From: Caldivirga sp. MU80
Lineage (GTDB): Archaea > Thermoproteota > Thermoprotei > Thermoproteales > Thermocladiaceae
Assembly: GCF_001663375.1 (NCBI RefSeq)
Contig: NZ_LCTF01000002.1
Span: 1 to 64,000 of the forward strand
Direction of reading: 5' to 3'
DNA length: 64,000 nt
The translations under genes and the position numbers were made by a program. Positions 26,717 through 36,366 of this stretch are shown in pieces. Within the stretch, counting starts at the first letter, position 1. Every line of letters starts with the position of its first letter. A model generated the notes under the pieces. That model was not told the origin of the DNA, searched no databases, and saw only the letters and a list, made by a program, of their open reading frames with translations.

Positions 26717-27687
26717 GGTATTGGAACCTCGTCAAGCCTCCACCTCTGCCTAATTACACTATCCTCGATGCTAACCCTCACCCCACTCCTGTAGGCTAGT
26801 AAACCAGTCCACGCAATCATCGCCCCATTGTCACCTGCATACTCTGGAGGAACAACATGCAGGATGACTGAGTACTCAGAGGCCACCGTCTCCATTATAC
26901 CCCTTAGGATTGGGCTCCTAGCCACGCCACCCGCCAACACCAATTCCCTCTTACCCAGCAGTGCTAAAGCCCTCTCGGTCACCTCGGCAAGCATGTAGTA
27001 GGCCGTGTTAACTATAGATAGGCAAACATCCTCAACTCTCCTCCCCTCCTTAACAAGCCTCACAGCGGCCGTGTATAAGCCGGCAAAGGACATGTCCTGC
27101 CCCTTGACGGTGTAGGGTAGCTCAAGCATGACCTTACCCCTCCTGGCACACTCCTCAAGGTGAGGAACACCTGGGTTTGGTAAGCCTAGGAACCTGGCGA
27201 ACATGTCTAGGCAGTTACCCACGGATATGTCCATGGTTTCACCAAACACCCTATACCTACCCCCCGAGTAGGCGGTCACCATGGTGTGCCCACCCGAAAC
27301 CAGGAGGACTAGGGGATCCCTAGCCCCCGTGGCCATTTTAGCCACCTCAATGTGGGCAACCCCATGGTGGACCGGTACCAGGGGCTTGTTAAACCTAGCC
27401 GATATGAACCTAGCCACAGTGGCCCCAACCCTGAGGGCTGGACCAAGGCCAGGGCCCTGTGAAAAGGCGACTGCGTCAATGTCGCTTAACCTAACCCCAG
27501 CCTTATCTAGCGCCCTATTGAGTAAACTAGACACGACTAGTATATGGTGGTCAGCGGCCTCCCTGGGGTGAATCCCAGAGCCCTGAGGGGGTGTGTACGT
27601 GTCGTTCTCGTTAGCCAATACGCCGTGTTCATCAACTATGCCTATCCCTATCGTGTGGGCTGTGGACTCAATACCTAGGATTATCAC
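26698..27687 (-). CDS. kae1: Kae1, tRNA threonylcarbamoyladenosine (t6A) synthesis protein
   Basis: A 329-residue ASKHA-fold protein. Diagnostic motifs: [13 protein letters not shown] at the N-terminus, [10 protein letters not shown] with the two metal-binding His, SGGHTMV, and [10 protein letters not shown]. Kae1 is the catalytic subunit of KEOPS, which installs t6A37 on tRNA. Here no Bud32 kinase domain is fused at the C-terminus. It overlaps the aIF2-beta gene. Confidence 0.95.
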   Translation of the reverse strand: MIILGIESTAHTIGIGIVDEHGVLANENDTYTPPQGSGIHPREAADHHILVVSSLLNRALDKAGVRLSDIDAVAFSQGPGLGPALRVGATVARFISARFNKPLVPVHHGVAHIEVAKMATGARDPLVLLVSGGHTMVTAYSGGRYRVFGETMDISVGNCLDMFARFLGLPNPGVPHLEECARRGKVMLELPYTVKGQDMSFAGLYTAAVRLVKEGRRVEDVCLSIVNTAYYMLAEVTERALALLGKRELVLAGGVARSPILRGIMETVASEYSVILHVVPPEYAGDNGAMIAWTGLLAYRSGVRVSIEDSVIRQRWRLDEVPIPWLSGG

Positions 27688-27853
27688 CAGGATTAACCAT
27701 CTCTGCGCGCTATTTAACGCTTACCCAACTAAATTTAACCACCACTGCTTCAAGGCAGGTAAAGGTTCGTAAACGTTTATTAAGGTTCAATGGGTGACGT
27801 GCTATTGACCATGGAGCCAAGGGTGTTTAGCTAATCTAAGGATGGCGTTGACG

Positions 27854-28069
27854 TTACCTACCCCTACCAGTTGCCCTCTGCCTGGGGGCCTGGCCCTCGA
27901 ATATCGTGTAGCCGCATTTACCGCAGTGCCACCTGGGCACGGGTTCCCTGTGGTAAGCCATAACGGAGCCGCACCTGGGGCATAGCCTCCTATTGAACCT
28001 AAACACACCCTTCTCCATGTCGATTATGTACCATGTGTGCGCCCTAGCCTTAACCGATGCCTTACCCAT
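27854..28069 (-). CDS. rps27ae: Ribosomal protein eS27-like/S27ae (zinc ribbon)
   Basis: A 71-residue basic ribosomal protein S27ae: a basic N-terminus, then CPRCGSVM and CGKCGYTIFE, which bind zinc. The usual neighbouring rps24 is not seen. A TATA-like box (ctttttaaaga, about 28089-28099) precedes it. Confidence 0.92.
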   Translation of the reverse strand: MGKASVKARAHTWYIIDMEKGVFRFNRRLCPRCGSVMAYHREPVPRWHCGKCGYTIFEGQAPRQRATGRGR

Positions 28070-28111
28070 GGTTAACTTGGTTCAGTTCCCTTTTTAAAGA
28101 TAGCTGGATCA

Positions 28112-28320
28112 ACACCGTTTCTCAGTAGGTGGTGGTTTACGTTCACCGCCATCTACCTCTCAACGGTCGCCAGGGACTTCCCAGCCACTACGGATCTCGG
28201 AAACCCAGGGCAACCAATCAAAGGTATTAAGGCTAGTTTTATAAATTTTATAAATCTAACCAGGGATTTAGCAGTCAACGAAAAATAAACACCACAAACA
28301 ATCATGAAAACCGAAACACC
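28112..28320 (+). repeat. tnpB-less derivative of the IS200/IS605-type element (copy B)
   Basis: The left end (accgtttctcagtaggtggtgg) and the following cruciform match copies A and C. The core ends with agccactacggatctcggaaacccaggg, close to copy A. The right end (aataaacaccacaaacaatcatgaaaaccg) matches the 3' end of tnpB and downstream sequence at 37563-37592, so copy B is an internal deletion of a tnpB-bearing element. The PhoU gene promoter begins just beyond the right end. Confidence 0.72.
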
Positions 28321-28363
28321 CCAAGTTAAGCAATATTTATAGGTGTAACCCAGTGCCCACCAC

Positions 28364-29371
28364 GTGAAGAACCCCATTGAGGTTAGGAAGATTCAGATGG
28401 CTGGGAAGTCATCCCTAGCCGTGACCATACCCAAGAGGTGGGCTGAGGTACTTGGCATCAGTGCCGGTAATCCTGTTTACCTGGAGTTCAGGGGTTATGA
28501 GGTAGCTATTTTACCCGCCTTAATGGTTCATGAGATTGAGGTCCAGAGGATAATTGAGGTTAAGCCTAATGAAACCTCGGACTCGGTGATTAGGAGGGTA
28601 ATCAGCGCATTTATCAAAGGTGCGCAGATAATTAGGGTTAAGTTCCTTAATGGCACCAATAAGGAGCTCATTGATGAGGTTACCAGGGAGATAAGTGTAC
28701 GTGTGCCTATAGTTGAAACCATAAGCCACGGTAATGGGGAGATTAAGGTTACTGTACTGTCACCCACCAGTAGTATGCCCATTAAAAGCTTCATAAGTAG
28801 GATGAGTAACGTGGTCTCAGGTATGTTTAAGGACGCTTTGAGCTTGATTAAAATGAACCCTGAGGAGAGGTTAAGCATAGCTAGAGATATAATGGACAGG
28901 GATTACGACGTTGACAGGAACTACATGCTTATACACAGGTTGATAAACATGGCCGTGAACGGGGTGATAAACATCAGGAGCATTGAAATTGACGATAGGT
29001 CGGAGCTCCTATCCTGCCTACTCGTCTCGAAGTCGCTGGAGAGGTCAGGTGACCACTCTTGGAGGGTCGCCCAGTGGATGCTTGAGGTAGGTGCCGTTAA
29101 TGTTGACGTAGCTGACACAATACTTAAGCTGGGGGATGAGGTAAGTAATCTCCATAAATCCGCAGTGTTAGCCTTCCTAAGCAAGGATGTTGATAAGGCG
29201 CAGGAGGTCTTGGACATGAGAAATGAGGTCACTAATGCGAGGGTTAAGGTTAATAACCTGCTTAAGCTACACGGCATAAGTGGGCCATTAAACTTGGTCA
29301 TAGAGTCCATAGGTAGGTTAGCCGCCTACGCCTACGACATAGCTGAAATAACCCTAGACACCTACCTCTAA
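28364..29371 (+). CDS. PhoU-like regulator with N-terminal AbrB-type domain
   Basis: A 335-residue protein starting at GTG. The first 50 residues (MAGKSSLAVTIPKRWAEVLGISAGNPV) form a SpoVT-AbrB swapped-hairpin domain. The rest is two PhoU helical bundles, with acidic residues for metal binding. This AbrB-PhoU arrangement is common in archaea and is linked to phosphate control. It does not lie beside a Pst transporter here. TATA-like atatttatagg occurs about 28332-28342. Confidence 0.85.
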   Translation: MKNPIEVRKIQMAGKSSLAVTIPKRWAEVLGISAGNPVYLEFRGYEVAILPALMVHEIEVQRIIEVKPNETSDSVIRRVISAFIKGAQIIRVKFLNGTNKELIDEVTREISVRVPIVETISHGNGEIKVTVLSPTSSMPIKSFISRMSNVVSGMFKDALSLIKMNPEERLSIARDIMDRDYDVDRNYMLIHRLINMAVNGVINIRSIEIDDRSELLSCLLVSKSLERSGDHSWRVAQWMLEVGAVNVDVADTILKLGDEVSNLHKSAVLAFLSKDVDKAQEVLDMRNEVTNARVKVNNLLKLHGISGPLNLVIESIGRLAAYAYDIAEITLDTYL

Positions 29372-29458
29372 CCCGGCCTGAAGCATGGGATTAATTGATA
29401 AGCCACTGGTGTTGGGTTATATTTGCCTAAAGTTTAAAAGTTAGGCCTATTAAGGTTC

Positions 29459-30601
29459 ATGATGTCGAGCCTATTCGACAATATTAAGCCCCTTACCATT
29501 GGGCAGGAGAGGCTCATCAACGTGCTTAAGGATGACAGCAACGAGGTGGTCGGTGTCTTTGGCCCCACTGGGACAGGTAAGAGCTTCATAACCGTTATCT
29601 ACGGCATATCGGCTGTGCTTGGCGGCAAGTTTAAGAGGTTGATAATAGCCAGGCCGCTCATAGATATAACCAGCGGTAGGTTGGAGTCACCTGAGGAGTT
29701 GGGTGACTTATACTACAGGGTTGCTGGCCAGTACCTCTACGACATAATGGGCGACATGGTGCCTAGGGATGATATGGAGAAGATGCTTAGGGATGGTAAG
29801 GTGATTGTTACTGATGTGAACTACCTGAGGGGTAGGACATTCGATGAATCCCTAATACTCCTAGATGATGCCCAACACGCACCACCTGAAAACGCCGCTG
29901 AGGTACTCATGAGGATGGGTAGGAACGCCAGGTTGATAATTGCGGGTGACCCAATACTACAAAGACCATTGGGTATTGAGAAGGATGGGGCAACATTGAT
30001 GAGGGAGGTTTTGCTTAACGAGGAGAGGGCTATGGTGGTTGACCTGGGTTTGAAGGACATAGTTAGGCCGGGGGCTAAGAGGGGGCTTAAGCTGATGTTT
30101 GAGCTTAGGTTGAGGAAGAGGAGCCTAAGTGATGAGGAGAGGAAACTGGTGGACACAATAAGGGTGCATGCGCCGGACGCCGACGTGGTCACCGTGGCCA
30201 GCTTTAGGGATATTAAGGAGAGCCTTGAAATTAAGTCTGAAAACGCCCCAGACGCCCTGATAGTGGCTAAGGAGGGTTACCTAGGTAGGGTTGTGGGTAA
30301 GGGTGGTGAGAGGATTAAGGCCATTGAGAATGACTCAGGCTTCAGGTTAATAAGAACAGTTGAAATGAGCCTAGACTTCAGGCAGTGGATACGCACAATG
30401 CACCCTGTGGGTTGGATAACCAAGCACATAGTTGACGTGGACTTTGCGGGGCCTGAACTACAGGTGATGCTGAGGAAGGAGATGGGGGCCTTCGTAGGCC
30501 CTAGGGGGGTTTACATTAGGCTACTTGATAGGGCATTTAAGAGGCTACTCAACATAGGGGTTAGGGCCATTGAAGAGGGGCAGCCCTCCGAATCCAAGTA
30601 A
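29459..30601 (+). CDS. PhoH-like ATPase with KH-type RNA-binding domain
   Basis: A 380-residue protein. The P-loop ATPase part has Walker A GPTGTGKSF at about 36-44, Walker B LILLDDAQ at about 134-141 and the sensor AGDPILQRP, as in PhoH. The C-terminal third contains a KH-type GxxG element (VGKGGERIKAIE) for RNA binding. PhoH proteins are thought to be RNA helicases or nucleases. It begins 88 bases after the PhoU-like gene and shares its direction. Confidence 0.85.
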   Translation: MMSSLFDNIKPLTIGQERLINVLKDDSNEVVGVFGPTGTGKSFITVIYGISAVLGGKFKRLIIARPLIDITSGRLESPEELGDLYYRVAGQYLYDIMGDMVPRDDMEKMLRDGKVIVTDVNYLRGRTFDESLILLDDAQHAPPENAAEVLMRMGRNARLIIAGDPILQRPLGIEKDGATLMREVLLNEERAMVVDLGLKDIVRPGAKRGLKLMFELRLRKRSLSDEERKLVDTIRVHAPDADVVTVASFRDIKESLEIKSENAPDALIVAKEGYLGRVVGKGGERIKAIENDSGFRLIRTVEMSLDFRQWIRTMHPVGWITKHIVDVDFAGPELQVMLRKEMGAFVGPRGVYIRLLDRAFKRLLNIGVRAIEEGQPSESK

Positions 30602-30679
30602 TTACCGCAAATTCGTCTATTGCCGTATAAATATTCTGCAGTTGAAAAAGTTTATCTACCCAAGCGCCAAGTCCCCCTC

Positions 30680-31120
30680 ATGTCGATTAAGGTATCCCAA
30701 CTCATAAGAGGAGGTGTGATAACGGTTGACGCATCAGCCACGATAAGGGACGCCGCCAGGGTAATGGCCAATAACAACATCGGCCTCTTGGTGGTTATGG
30801 ATCGTGGAAGGATGGTTGGCGTGGTGAGTGAAAGGGATGTGGTTAGGGCTGTGGCTAGGGGTATTGATTTAAGCGAACCAGTGATAAATATATCAACCAG
30901 GGAGGTGATAACTGTTGGCGTCAGCGCCTCGCTTTACGAGGCAGCTGACCTAATGCATAAGTCAAACATAAGGCACTTAGTCGTTGTTGATGAGTCAAGA
31001 AATCCAGTGGGCGTATTGTCAGTTAGGGATATTGTCGGTGAGGTTGCCAGGTTAAGAACCTTAGCCGAGCAGGGTGCATCAGGCACCATTGAGGAACAGC
31101 CCATACCCCACACTGATTAG
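30680..31120 (+). CDS. Tandem CBS-domain protein
   Basis: A protein of about 146 residues made of two CBS domains (about 1-60 and 65-125), each with the ATIRDAARVMA-like helix and GVVSERDVVRA-like ending, forming one adenosyl-ligand-binding Bateman module. A short acidic C-terminal tail follows. An AT-rich box (gaaaaagtttatc, near 30645-30657) about 25-30 bases before the ATG at 30680 indicates the start; a TTG 60 bases upstream would include this promoter. Energy-sensing or partner regulation is inferred. Confidence 0.85.
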   Translation: MSIKVSQLIRGGVITVDASATIRDAARVMANNNIGLLVVMDRGRMVGVVSERDVVRAVARGIDLSEPVINISTREVITVGVSASLYEAADLMHKSNIRHLVVVDESRNPVGVLSVRDIVGEVARLRTLAEQGASGTIEEQPIPHTD

Positions 31121-31189
31121 CACTCTTCATTAAGCCCTTAAAACCAATGCACGACTTAAAGTTTATAAAACCAAGGCATCCGACGCCCT

Positions 31190-31642
31190 GTGCCGCATAG
31201 GTCTAGGCATAAGCGTGGCAGTAGTGGATCAACTAGGCCAGCCACTAAGACCATACCGCCATGGCTAAGCTACTTCCCGGAGGACGTGGAGAGGCTTGTT
31301 GTTGAACTTGCTAGGAGGGGCTTTACACCGTCAATGATAGGTGTCATTCTTAGGGACCAGTACGGTATCCCCCTCGTTAAGGTTGTCACCAACAAGAGGA
31401 TTACTGAGATACTGAGTGAGAATGGACTTAAGCCTCAGATACCGGAGGACCTAATGGCGCTTATTAGGAGGGCTGTAAACATTAGGAGGCACCTTGAGGA
31501 GCACCCCAAGGATGCTTCAGCCAAGAAGGGCCTGATATTAACTGAGTCTAAGATACATAGGTTAATAAAGTACTACAAGAGGACTGGTGTACTCCCCCAG
31601 GACTTCACCTATAGCCCAGAGAGGTTTGCCATGGCGACATAG
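31190..31642 (+). CDS. rps15: Ribosomal protein uS15
   Basis: A 150-residue archaeal/eukaryotic type uS15 (eukaryotic S13): the N-terminal extension with [14 protein letters not shown] and [21 protein letters not shown], and the S15 core ([17 protein letters not shown]). GTG start, with TATA-like agtttataaaa centred about 28 bases upstream. Confidence 0.97.
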   Translation: MPHRSRHKRGSSGSTRPATKTIPPWLSYFPEDVERLVVELARRGFTPSMIGVILRDQYGIPLVKVVTNKRITEILSENGLKPQIPEDLMALIRRAVNIRRHLEEHPKDASAKKGLILTESKIHRLIKYYKRTGVLPQDFTYSPERFAMAT

Positions 31643-31706
31643 GCGGTTTTTAACTTAATCCCTTACGGTGCTAACATTTAAAAGGGTGACCCTTGAAAGT
31701 TAGGGT

Positions 31707-32741
31707 ATGCGTTACGTTAAGCTTGGTTGGTCTGGGGTTAAGGTTTCTCAAATATGCCTTGGTACATGGCACCTCCCCCCATTAAGGGAGAAGGATGAGT
31801 ACGGAGTGTATAAGGTTGATGTTGAGGAAACGAGGAGGATTGTTAAGAGGGCCATTGACCTCGGGATAAACTTCATAGATACGGCTAACGTCTACCACGG
31901 TACAATGTCTGGACCAGACTACATCCATGCTGGCAATGCTGAAAGGATCCTTAGTGACATTCTCAAGGGTTATGATAGGGAATCCCTTGTAATAGCCACC
32001 AAGGTTAGGTGGAGGATGGCTCCTTGGCCTAATGGTGAGGGGTTGTCGAGGAAGCACATTAGGTGGCAGATCAAGGAGTCACTGAAGAGGCTTGGCTTGG
32101 ATTACGTTGATTTATACCAGATACATGCACCAGATCCAGATACGCCTAAGATTGAGACCCTTAGGACACTTAATCAACTGGTGGAGCAGGGCCTTGTTAA
32201 TTATATTGGTGAGAGTAATCACCCAGCTCATGACATTGTTGAGTTCATGGAGTTAGCCGAGAGGCACAACCTAGAACCCTTCACAACAATGCAGGAACCT
32301 TACAATTACATTGAGAGACAGATTGAGAGGGATAAGATACCCGTAGCAAAAAGATACGGAATGGCAATACTAGCCTACATACCCCTGGCACAGGGTGTGT
32401 TAACTGGGAAGTACGTGGACTTTGAGAATAAGACCTGGAGGATCCCTGAAATGTCTAGGGCCGACTACATAGAGGGTATGAGGCGTAGGTACTTTAACGA
32501 TAGGAACCTTAAGATGCTCATAGAGTTCCACGAGGTGGCTAGGGAGTTGGGGGTAAGTGACGCACAGTTGGCACTAGCCTGGATGCTTAAGAGGGGTGAG
32601 GATCTTGGGGTGACGATAATACCGATAATAGGCGCCACCAGCGTCAAGCAGCTTGAGGATGACTTAGAGAGCTTGAACGTTAACATCAGCGGTGACGTTA
32701 TGAAGAGACTTGAGGATATATATAAGAATTACACCCAATGA
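31707..32741 (+). CDS. Aldo/keto reductase family oxidoreductase
   Basis: A 344-residue TIM-barrel aldo/keto reductase. Typical residues: LGTWHLPP at the start, GINFIDTANVYHG with Asp and Tyr of the active site at about 56-62, KRLGLDYVDLYQIHAPD, and the cofactor end motif IIPIIGATSVKQLEDDL. It would reduce carbonyls with NADPH; the substrate is unknown. It is one of the MocA-like group by length. Confidence 0.9.
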   Translation: MRYVKLGWSGVKVSQICLGTWHLPPLREKDEYGVYKVDVEETRRIVKRAIDLGINFIDTANVYHGTMSGPDYIHAGNAERILSDILKGYDRESLVIATKVRWRMAPWPNGEGLSRKHIRWQIKESLKRLGLDYVDLYQIHAPDPDTPKIETLRTLNQLVEQGLVNYIGESNHPAHDIVEFMELAERHNLEPFTTMQEPYNYIERQIERDKIPVAKRYGMAILAYIPLAQGVLTGKYVDFENKTWRIPEMSRADYIEGMRRRYFNDRNLKMLIEFHEVARELGVSDAQLALAWMLKRGEDLGVTIIPIIGATSVKQLEDDLESLNVNISGDVMKRLEDIYKNYTQ

Positions 32742-32791
32742 CGTTCAGCCATGGGTGAAACCGTTTAAAGACCACCCTAATTAACCCAGTT

Positions 32792-32947
32792 ATGAGCATT
32801 TCAAGTAAGGTTAGGGAGCTTGCCAACAGTATGCTTGAGGAGTCTAAGAAGCAGGTTTTAGCTAAGGTTCAGGATGCTAAGGGTAGGATCACTGAGTACA
32901 TAGAGTCCAAGAGGAGGGAGCTTCTGAAGTTGGCTGAGGGTAGTTAG
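32792..32947 (+). CDS. 51-residue coiled-coil protein
   Basis: A 51-residue frame from ATG to TAG, entirely helical and charged (KVRELANSMLEESKKQVLAK ...), with heptad-like Leu/Val/Ile spacing. It resembles the N-terminal stalk helix of archaeal ATP synthase E/H subunits, but it is too short to assign. A TATA-like gtttaaaga lies about 24-30 bases before the ATG, consistent with its own transcription. The next gene (folE) begins 58 bases later. Confidence 0.6.
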   Translation: MSISSKVRELANSMLEESKKQVLAKVQDAKGRITEYIESKRRELLKLAEGS

Positions 32948-33004
32948 GCACGCTCTCCCAACGTTGATTGGTTTTTAAAGGGGTGCAGGCTGCGGCTTGT
33001 TGCT

Positions 33005-33571
33005 ATGGTGGTTGATAAGCAGTTGATTAAGCAGGCTGTCAGGCAGATACTGCTGGCCATTGGTGAGGATCCTGATAGGGAGGGGTTGAGGAGGACTCCC
33101 GACAGGGTTGCCAATATGCTTGAGGAGTTGACAAGTGGACGGGAGGATAATGTACAGTACACGCTGTTCGAGGGGTCAAGCAACATGGTTATTGTAGCTG
33201 GGGTAAGGTTCTCAACACTGTGTGAACACCACCTACTACCAATGTTTGGCCTAGCCCACGTGGCCTACGTGCCTAAGGATCATGTGATTGGGGCGAGTAA
33301 GATACCTAGATTAATCATTAAGTACTCCAAGATGCTTCAACTCCAGGAGAGGTTCACTAGGCAGGTAATGGATGAGATATCAAGGGCCACTGGATCAATG
33401 GATGTCATGGTCCTCACTGAGGCTTACCACACCTGCATGATGGTTAGGGGTGTTAAGGTTCCCTCACCCTTGGTCTCAATAGCGTATAAAGGTAAGTTTA
33501 ATGACCAATCCCTAAGGATGGAGTTCCTGGAGTACATAAGGCCCTTTAGGCTTAATAAACTGACGATATAA
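33005..33571 (+). CDS. folE: GTP cyclohydrolase I (FolE type)
   Basis: A 188-residue type I GTP cyclohydrolase. The zinc and catalytic motif STLCEHHLLPMFG and the later AYHTCMMVRGV are both complete, with ASKIPRL for GTP binding. It converts GTP to dihydroneopterin triphosphate. Many archaea use the unrelated MptA instead, so this bacterial/eukaryal-type gene is notable. It is near the pteridine-reductase-like and FolB-FolK genes, suggesting a folate or pterin pathway. Confidence 0.95.
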   Translation: MVVDKQLIKQAVRQILLAIGEDPDREGLRRTPDRVANMLEELTSGREDNVQYTLFEGSSNMVIVAGVRFSTLCEHHLLPMFGLAHVAYVPKDHVIGASKIPRLIIKYSKMLQLQERFTRQVMDEISRATGSMDVMVLTEAYHTCMMVRGVKVPSPLVSIAYKGKFNDQSLRMEFLEYIRPFRLNKLTI

Positions 33572-33636
33572 AGCGGCATATGTTTGGTTGAAACCGAGTA
33601 AAATATTTAATATCCAGCAGCACCCTTATCGACACA

Positions 33637-34479
33637 ATGATTAACGACTACTTGAGGTTGATGAAGCCGCATGTGATATGGCTGCTAGTCCTCTCAGCGA
33701 TAGTGGGTTACATAGCCGCAGCCCCCTCAATAAACCTAGTTAAATTAGTAGAGTTAACCGTGGTTGGCTTCCTATCCACGGGGGGTTCAGCGGCGTTCAA
33801 CATGTACTATGAGAGGGATATTGACAGCTTGATGACAAGGACCATGAGACGCCCAATACCCAGTGGTAGGGTGAACCCGCAGGGCGCATTGTCATTCTCC
33901 ATGGCCATTAGCCTAGTTGGCTTTACACTATCCTACGTGTGGCTTGGTGTATGGGTAACGTTAATGGTGGCTTTAGGTTGGTTCTTCTACGTGGTGCTCT
34001 ACACAATCATGCTTAAGAGGAGGACCTGGCTAAACATAGTTATAGGGGGCTTCGCTGGGAATGCAGCCTTACTTTCAGGTTGGGTGATGGCTAAGCCAAT
34101 TGATACTGAGGCTATCCTACTGTCAATGGTGATATACCTCTGGATCCCAGCCCACATATGGTCATTAGCCTACTACGCAAGGGATGACTACAGGAGGGCT
34201 AATGTACCAATGCTACCTGCCGTAGTTAGTGAGGAGGTGAGCGTCAGGGTTATATCAATACTTAACCTAGCTTCAATAGTATACATGCTTATTCTTTATT
34301 ACGTATACATAAATAGCGTAATGGGCTATGCGTTAATCGCACCAGCAGCCCTAGCCGGTGTGGTAATAACAATTAGGGCCCTTGTTAAGCCAACTAACAG
34401 TAACTTCAGGACCATGTTTAAGACCTCGAGTCCAATCCTACTACTATTCCTAGTGGCAGTCATAATATCAAGAATTTAA
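33637..34479 (+). CDS. ctaB: Heme O synthase (protoheme IX farnesyltransferase)
   Basis: A 280-residue UbiA-family prenyltransferase with about nine membrane helices. Conserved CtaB motifs are NMYYERDIDSLMTRTMRRP (the first Asp-rich metal site) and YYARDDYRRANVPMLP (the second). It transfers farnesyl to heme B to give heme O for heme-copper oxidases. No oxidase genes are nearby. Promoter-like aaaatatttaata lies about 30 bases upstream. Confidence 0.92.
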   Translation: MINDYLRLMKPHVIWLLVLSAIVGYIAAAPSINLVKLVELTVVGFLSTGGSAAFNMYYERDIDSLMTRTMRRPIPSGRVNPQGALSFSMAISLVGFTLSYVWLGVWVTLMVALGWFFYVVLYTIMLKRRTWLNIVIGGFAGNAALLSGWVMAKPIDTEAILLSMVIYLWIPAHIWSLAYYARDDYRRANVPMLPAVVSEEVSVRVISILNLASIVYMLILYYVYINSVMGYALIAPAALAGVVITIRALVKPTNSNFRTMFKTSSPILLLFLVAVIISRI

Positions 34480-34505
34480 GTAAAATGAACGTGAATGATT
34501 TAATT

Positions 34506-35501
34506 TTAATAACCGGCCTCAATGTACTTGTCCAGCAGCCTAATCCTCTTAGCTGGGTGTGGGTGATCTGAGAAGGCCTCCTCGAGTATTGACGGCTTAT
34601 AATTCCTCCAATACTCAATCAGCTCATCAACATCAGACTCCGGTATCTCCTTCCAATCCTTAGGTAGTGGTGAGAAGAATAGCATGTGGCTTAGGTTTGA
34701 ACCGGCATTCCTCCTTATCACCTTACCGATCCTGGGATCCACGCTGAGGTATATTTTAGCCAAGGCCCTCTGCAGGTTCCTGGCAGCCCCCGGTATTGTT
34801 ATCGCAGAGTTAATGTCCGCATAGGCCTCCCTCATCCTGTTTAGGGCTAGTAGGAATAGGTTGAACAGGAAGCTTACGGCCAGTAATCCTAAGCCTATTA
34901 GCATCAACACTACCGGTGAATCGGATCCACGCCCCTCACCCCACCACGAGCCCCATAGCCCACTGAACCATAGGCTATAACCCAGCCAGTATATTAAGGC
35001 TGGTATTAGGCCTATGAACATCAGAAACTCGACATCCCTATGCCTCAAGTGGCCTAGCTCATGGCCAAGCACTGCCTTTATCTCATCCTTGTTCAGTATC
35101 TTAAGGAGCGGCGTGGTTATGGCAACCCTCTTACCGGCTATTGGGCTACCGTAGGCGAAGGCGTTTGGAAATGGCGCATCCGCTATGTAAACCTTAGGCG
35201 TCTTAATCCCATTAGCCTCGGCAACTTCGTTAACAATGTCCACTAGCCAACCGTACCTAGGGTCATCTGGGCTAACCTCCCTGGCGTGGTACATGGCGTT
35301 TATTATGTATGGTCCGAAGAGCCATTGGAGTATGTTTATGAAGAGTATGAATATTAAAATGCCCGTTATAGCGTACACCGTAAGCATTGTTGGACCATAC
35401 AGAAGCGCCAACACGCCCAAGGCCAACGCTAAGCCAAGTCCAACTATCACCATGGCTACGCCAGCCATTGTTAACCTAAGCTTAACCAACTCCCAATCCA
35501 T
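34506..35501 (-). CDS. htpX: HtpX-like membrane zinc metalloprotease (M48)
   Basis: A 331-residue M48 peptidase with two N-terminal membrane helices, the zinc motif HELGHLRHRD at about 143-152 and the third ligand Glu in the later AYADINSA region, with two more helices in between. HtpX-type proteases degrade damaged membrane proteins. It is convergent with ctaB. Confidence 0.9.
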   Translation of the reverse strand: MDWELVKLRLTMAGVAMVIVGLGLALALGVLALLYGPTMLTVYAITGILIFILFINILQWLFGPYIINAMYHAREVSPDDPRYGWLVDIVNEVAEANGIKTPKVYIADAPFPNAFAYGSPIAGKRVAITTPLLKILNKDEIKAVLGHELGHLRHRDVEFLMFIGLIPALIYWLGYSLWFSGLWGSWWGEGRGSDSPVVLMLIGLGLLAVSFLFNLFLLALNRMREAYADINSAITIPGAARNLQRALAKIYLSVDPRIGKVIRRNAGSNLSHMLFFSPLPKDWKEIPESDVDELIEYWRNYKPSILEEAFSDHPHPAKRIRLLDKYIEAGY

Positions 35502-35678
35502 GACGGCAACTTAAGCTTTAACTCTTATAAACCTTTCTCACATCAGGTAATTATCTTAGTGTAGGGGATGGTTGATTCATCATGCGTGTATCTGCCTTAA
35601 ATTCGCTCATGCTAATTTAACTTAACCATTTAATTAACATTAAAATAAAGTATTTAGGGCGTCTTAAATCAGTCAGCC

Positions 35679-36129
35679 ATGGTTGACTCAATAGGGGGTA
35701 AAATAGCCCTAGTTACAGGTGGTTCAAGTAGGATAGGTAGGGTCATATGTAGGCGCCTAGCCAAGGAGGGGGTTAACGTGGTGGTTCACTATAATTCATC
35801 AATGGATGAGGCGTTGAAACTTAGGGATGAGTTGATTAGGCTGGGTGTTAAGGCATGGGCCATTAGGGCTGACTTGGCTAGGCCCAGTGAGGTAATGGGC
35901 CTGGTTGATGAGGCCTTTAGACAGGCTGGTGAGGTAAATTACCTGGTGAATAACGCCTCAGTGTTCCCCAGAGTTAGCATCAGGAACGTTAACTTCGATG
36001 ACTTAAACCTGGTCACACAGGTTAACGCCTGGGCACCACTAATACTTAGTCTCAGGTTCTCGCAGATGGTTAAGGAGGGTAAGATAGTTAACGTCATTGA
36101 CTCAATAGTTGATGGGTACAACTTTGAGA
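35679..36129 (+). pseudogene. 5' part of a pteridine-reductase-like SDR gene, interrupted by an IS element
   Basis: The N-terminal 150 residues of a short-chain dehydrogenase with TGGSSRIGRVICRRLAKEG, VVVHYNSS and NNASVFPR, hallmarks of pteridine reductase/FolM-type SDRs. Reading ends a few codons into the left end of the TnpB element. The Y-x-x-x-K catalytic segment that should follow IVNVIDSIVDGYNFE is not present on either side of the insertion. TATA-like aataaagtattta sits about 25-35 bases before the ATG. The reductase would act in pterin/folate metabolism if intact. Confidence 0.85.
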
Positions 36130-36190
36130 GATGCCGTCTCTCCGGAGGCGGTGGTTAACCCACCGTCTCCTTCTCGGCGGCTTTTTCGTG

Positions 36191-36269
36191 GATGCCGCCT
36201 CCAGCTGCGGGAGTGGTTGCCGCTAGTTGCCTAGTGGTTCACACCACTCCCCTCGCCGAAGGCGGCATC
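36191..36269 (+). ncRNA. Structured hairpin inside the TnpB element
   Basis: GATGCCGCCT (36191-36200) pairs with AGGCGGCATC (36260-36269), and inside it GGAGTGGT (36210-36217) pairs with ACCACTCC (36243-36250). Both stems are perfect. The equivalent position in copy A also has a strong stem of different sequence, so structure rather than sequence seems kept. It could be a transposition end structure or an RNA; transcription is not shown. Confidence 0.4.
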
Positions 36270-36326
36270 GAGATCCCCCTCGCCAAGCTCATCGGGTTCA
36301 CTTATGCAATTAGTTACTGCAGAAAA

Positions 36327-36335
36327 CTTTATAAG
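36327..36335 (+). promoter_or_regulatory. TATA box of the TnpB element operon
   Basis: ctttataag lies 32-40 bases before the ATG at 36367, in the right range for the promoter of the AbrB-like small gene and tnpB. Confidence 0.55.
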
Positions 36336-36366
36336 TTTTTCTGTATTTTTTGGTCTTGGTGTACAT

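Noticed and set aside
26406-27571. Plus-strand frames opposite aIF2-beta and Kae1
   Set aside because: They mirror highly conserved minus-strand genes.
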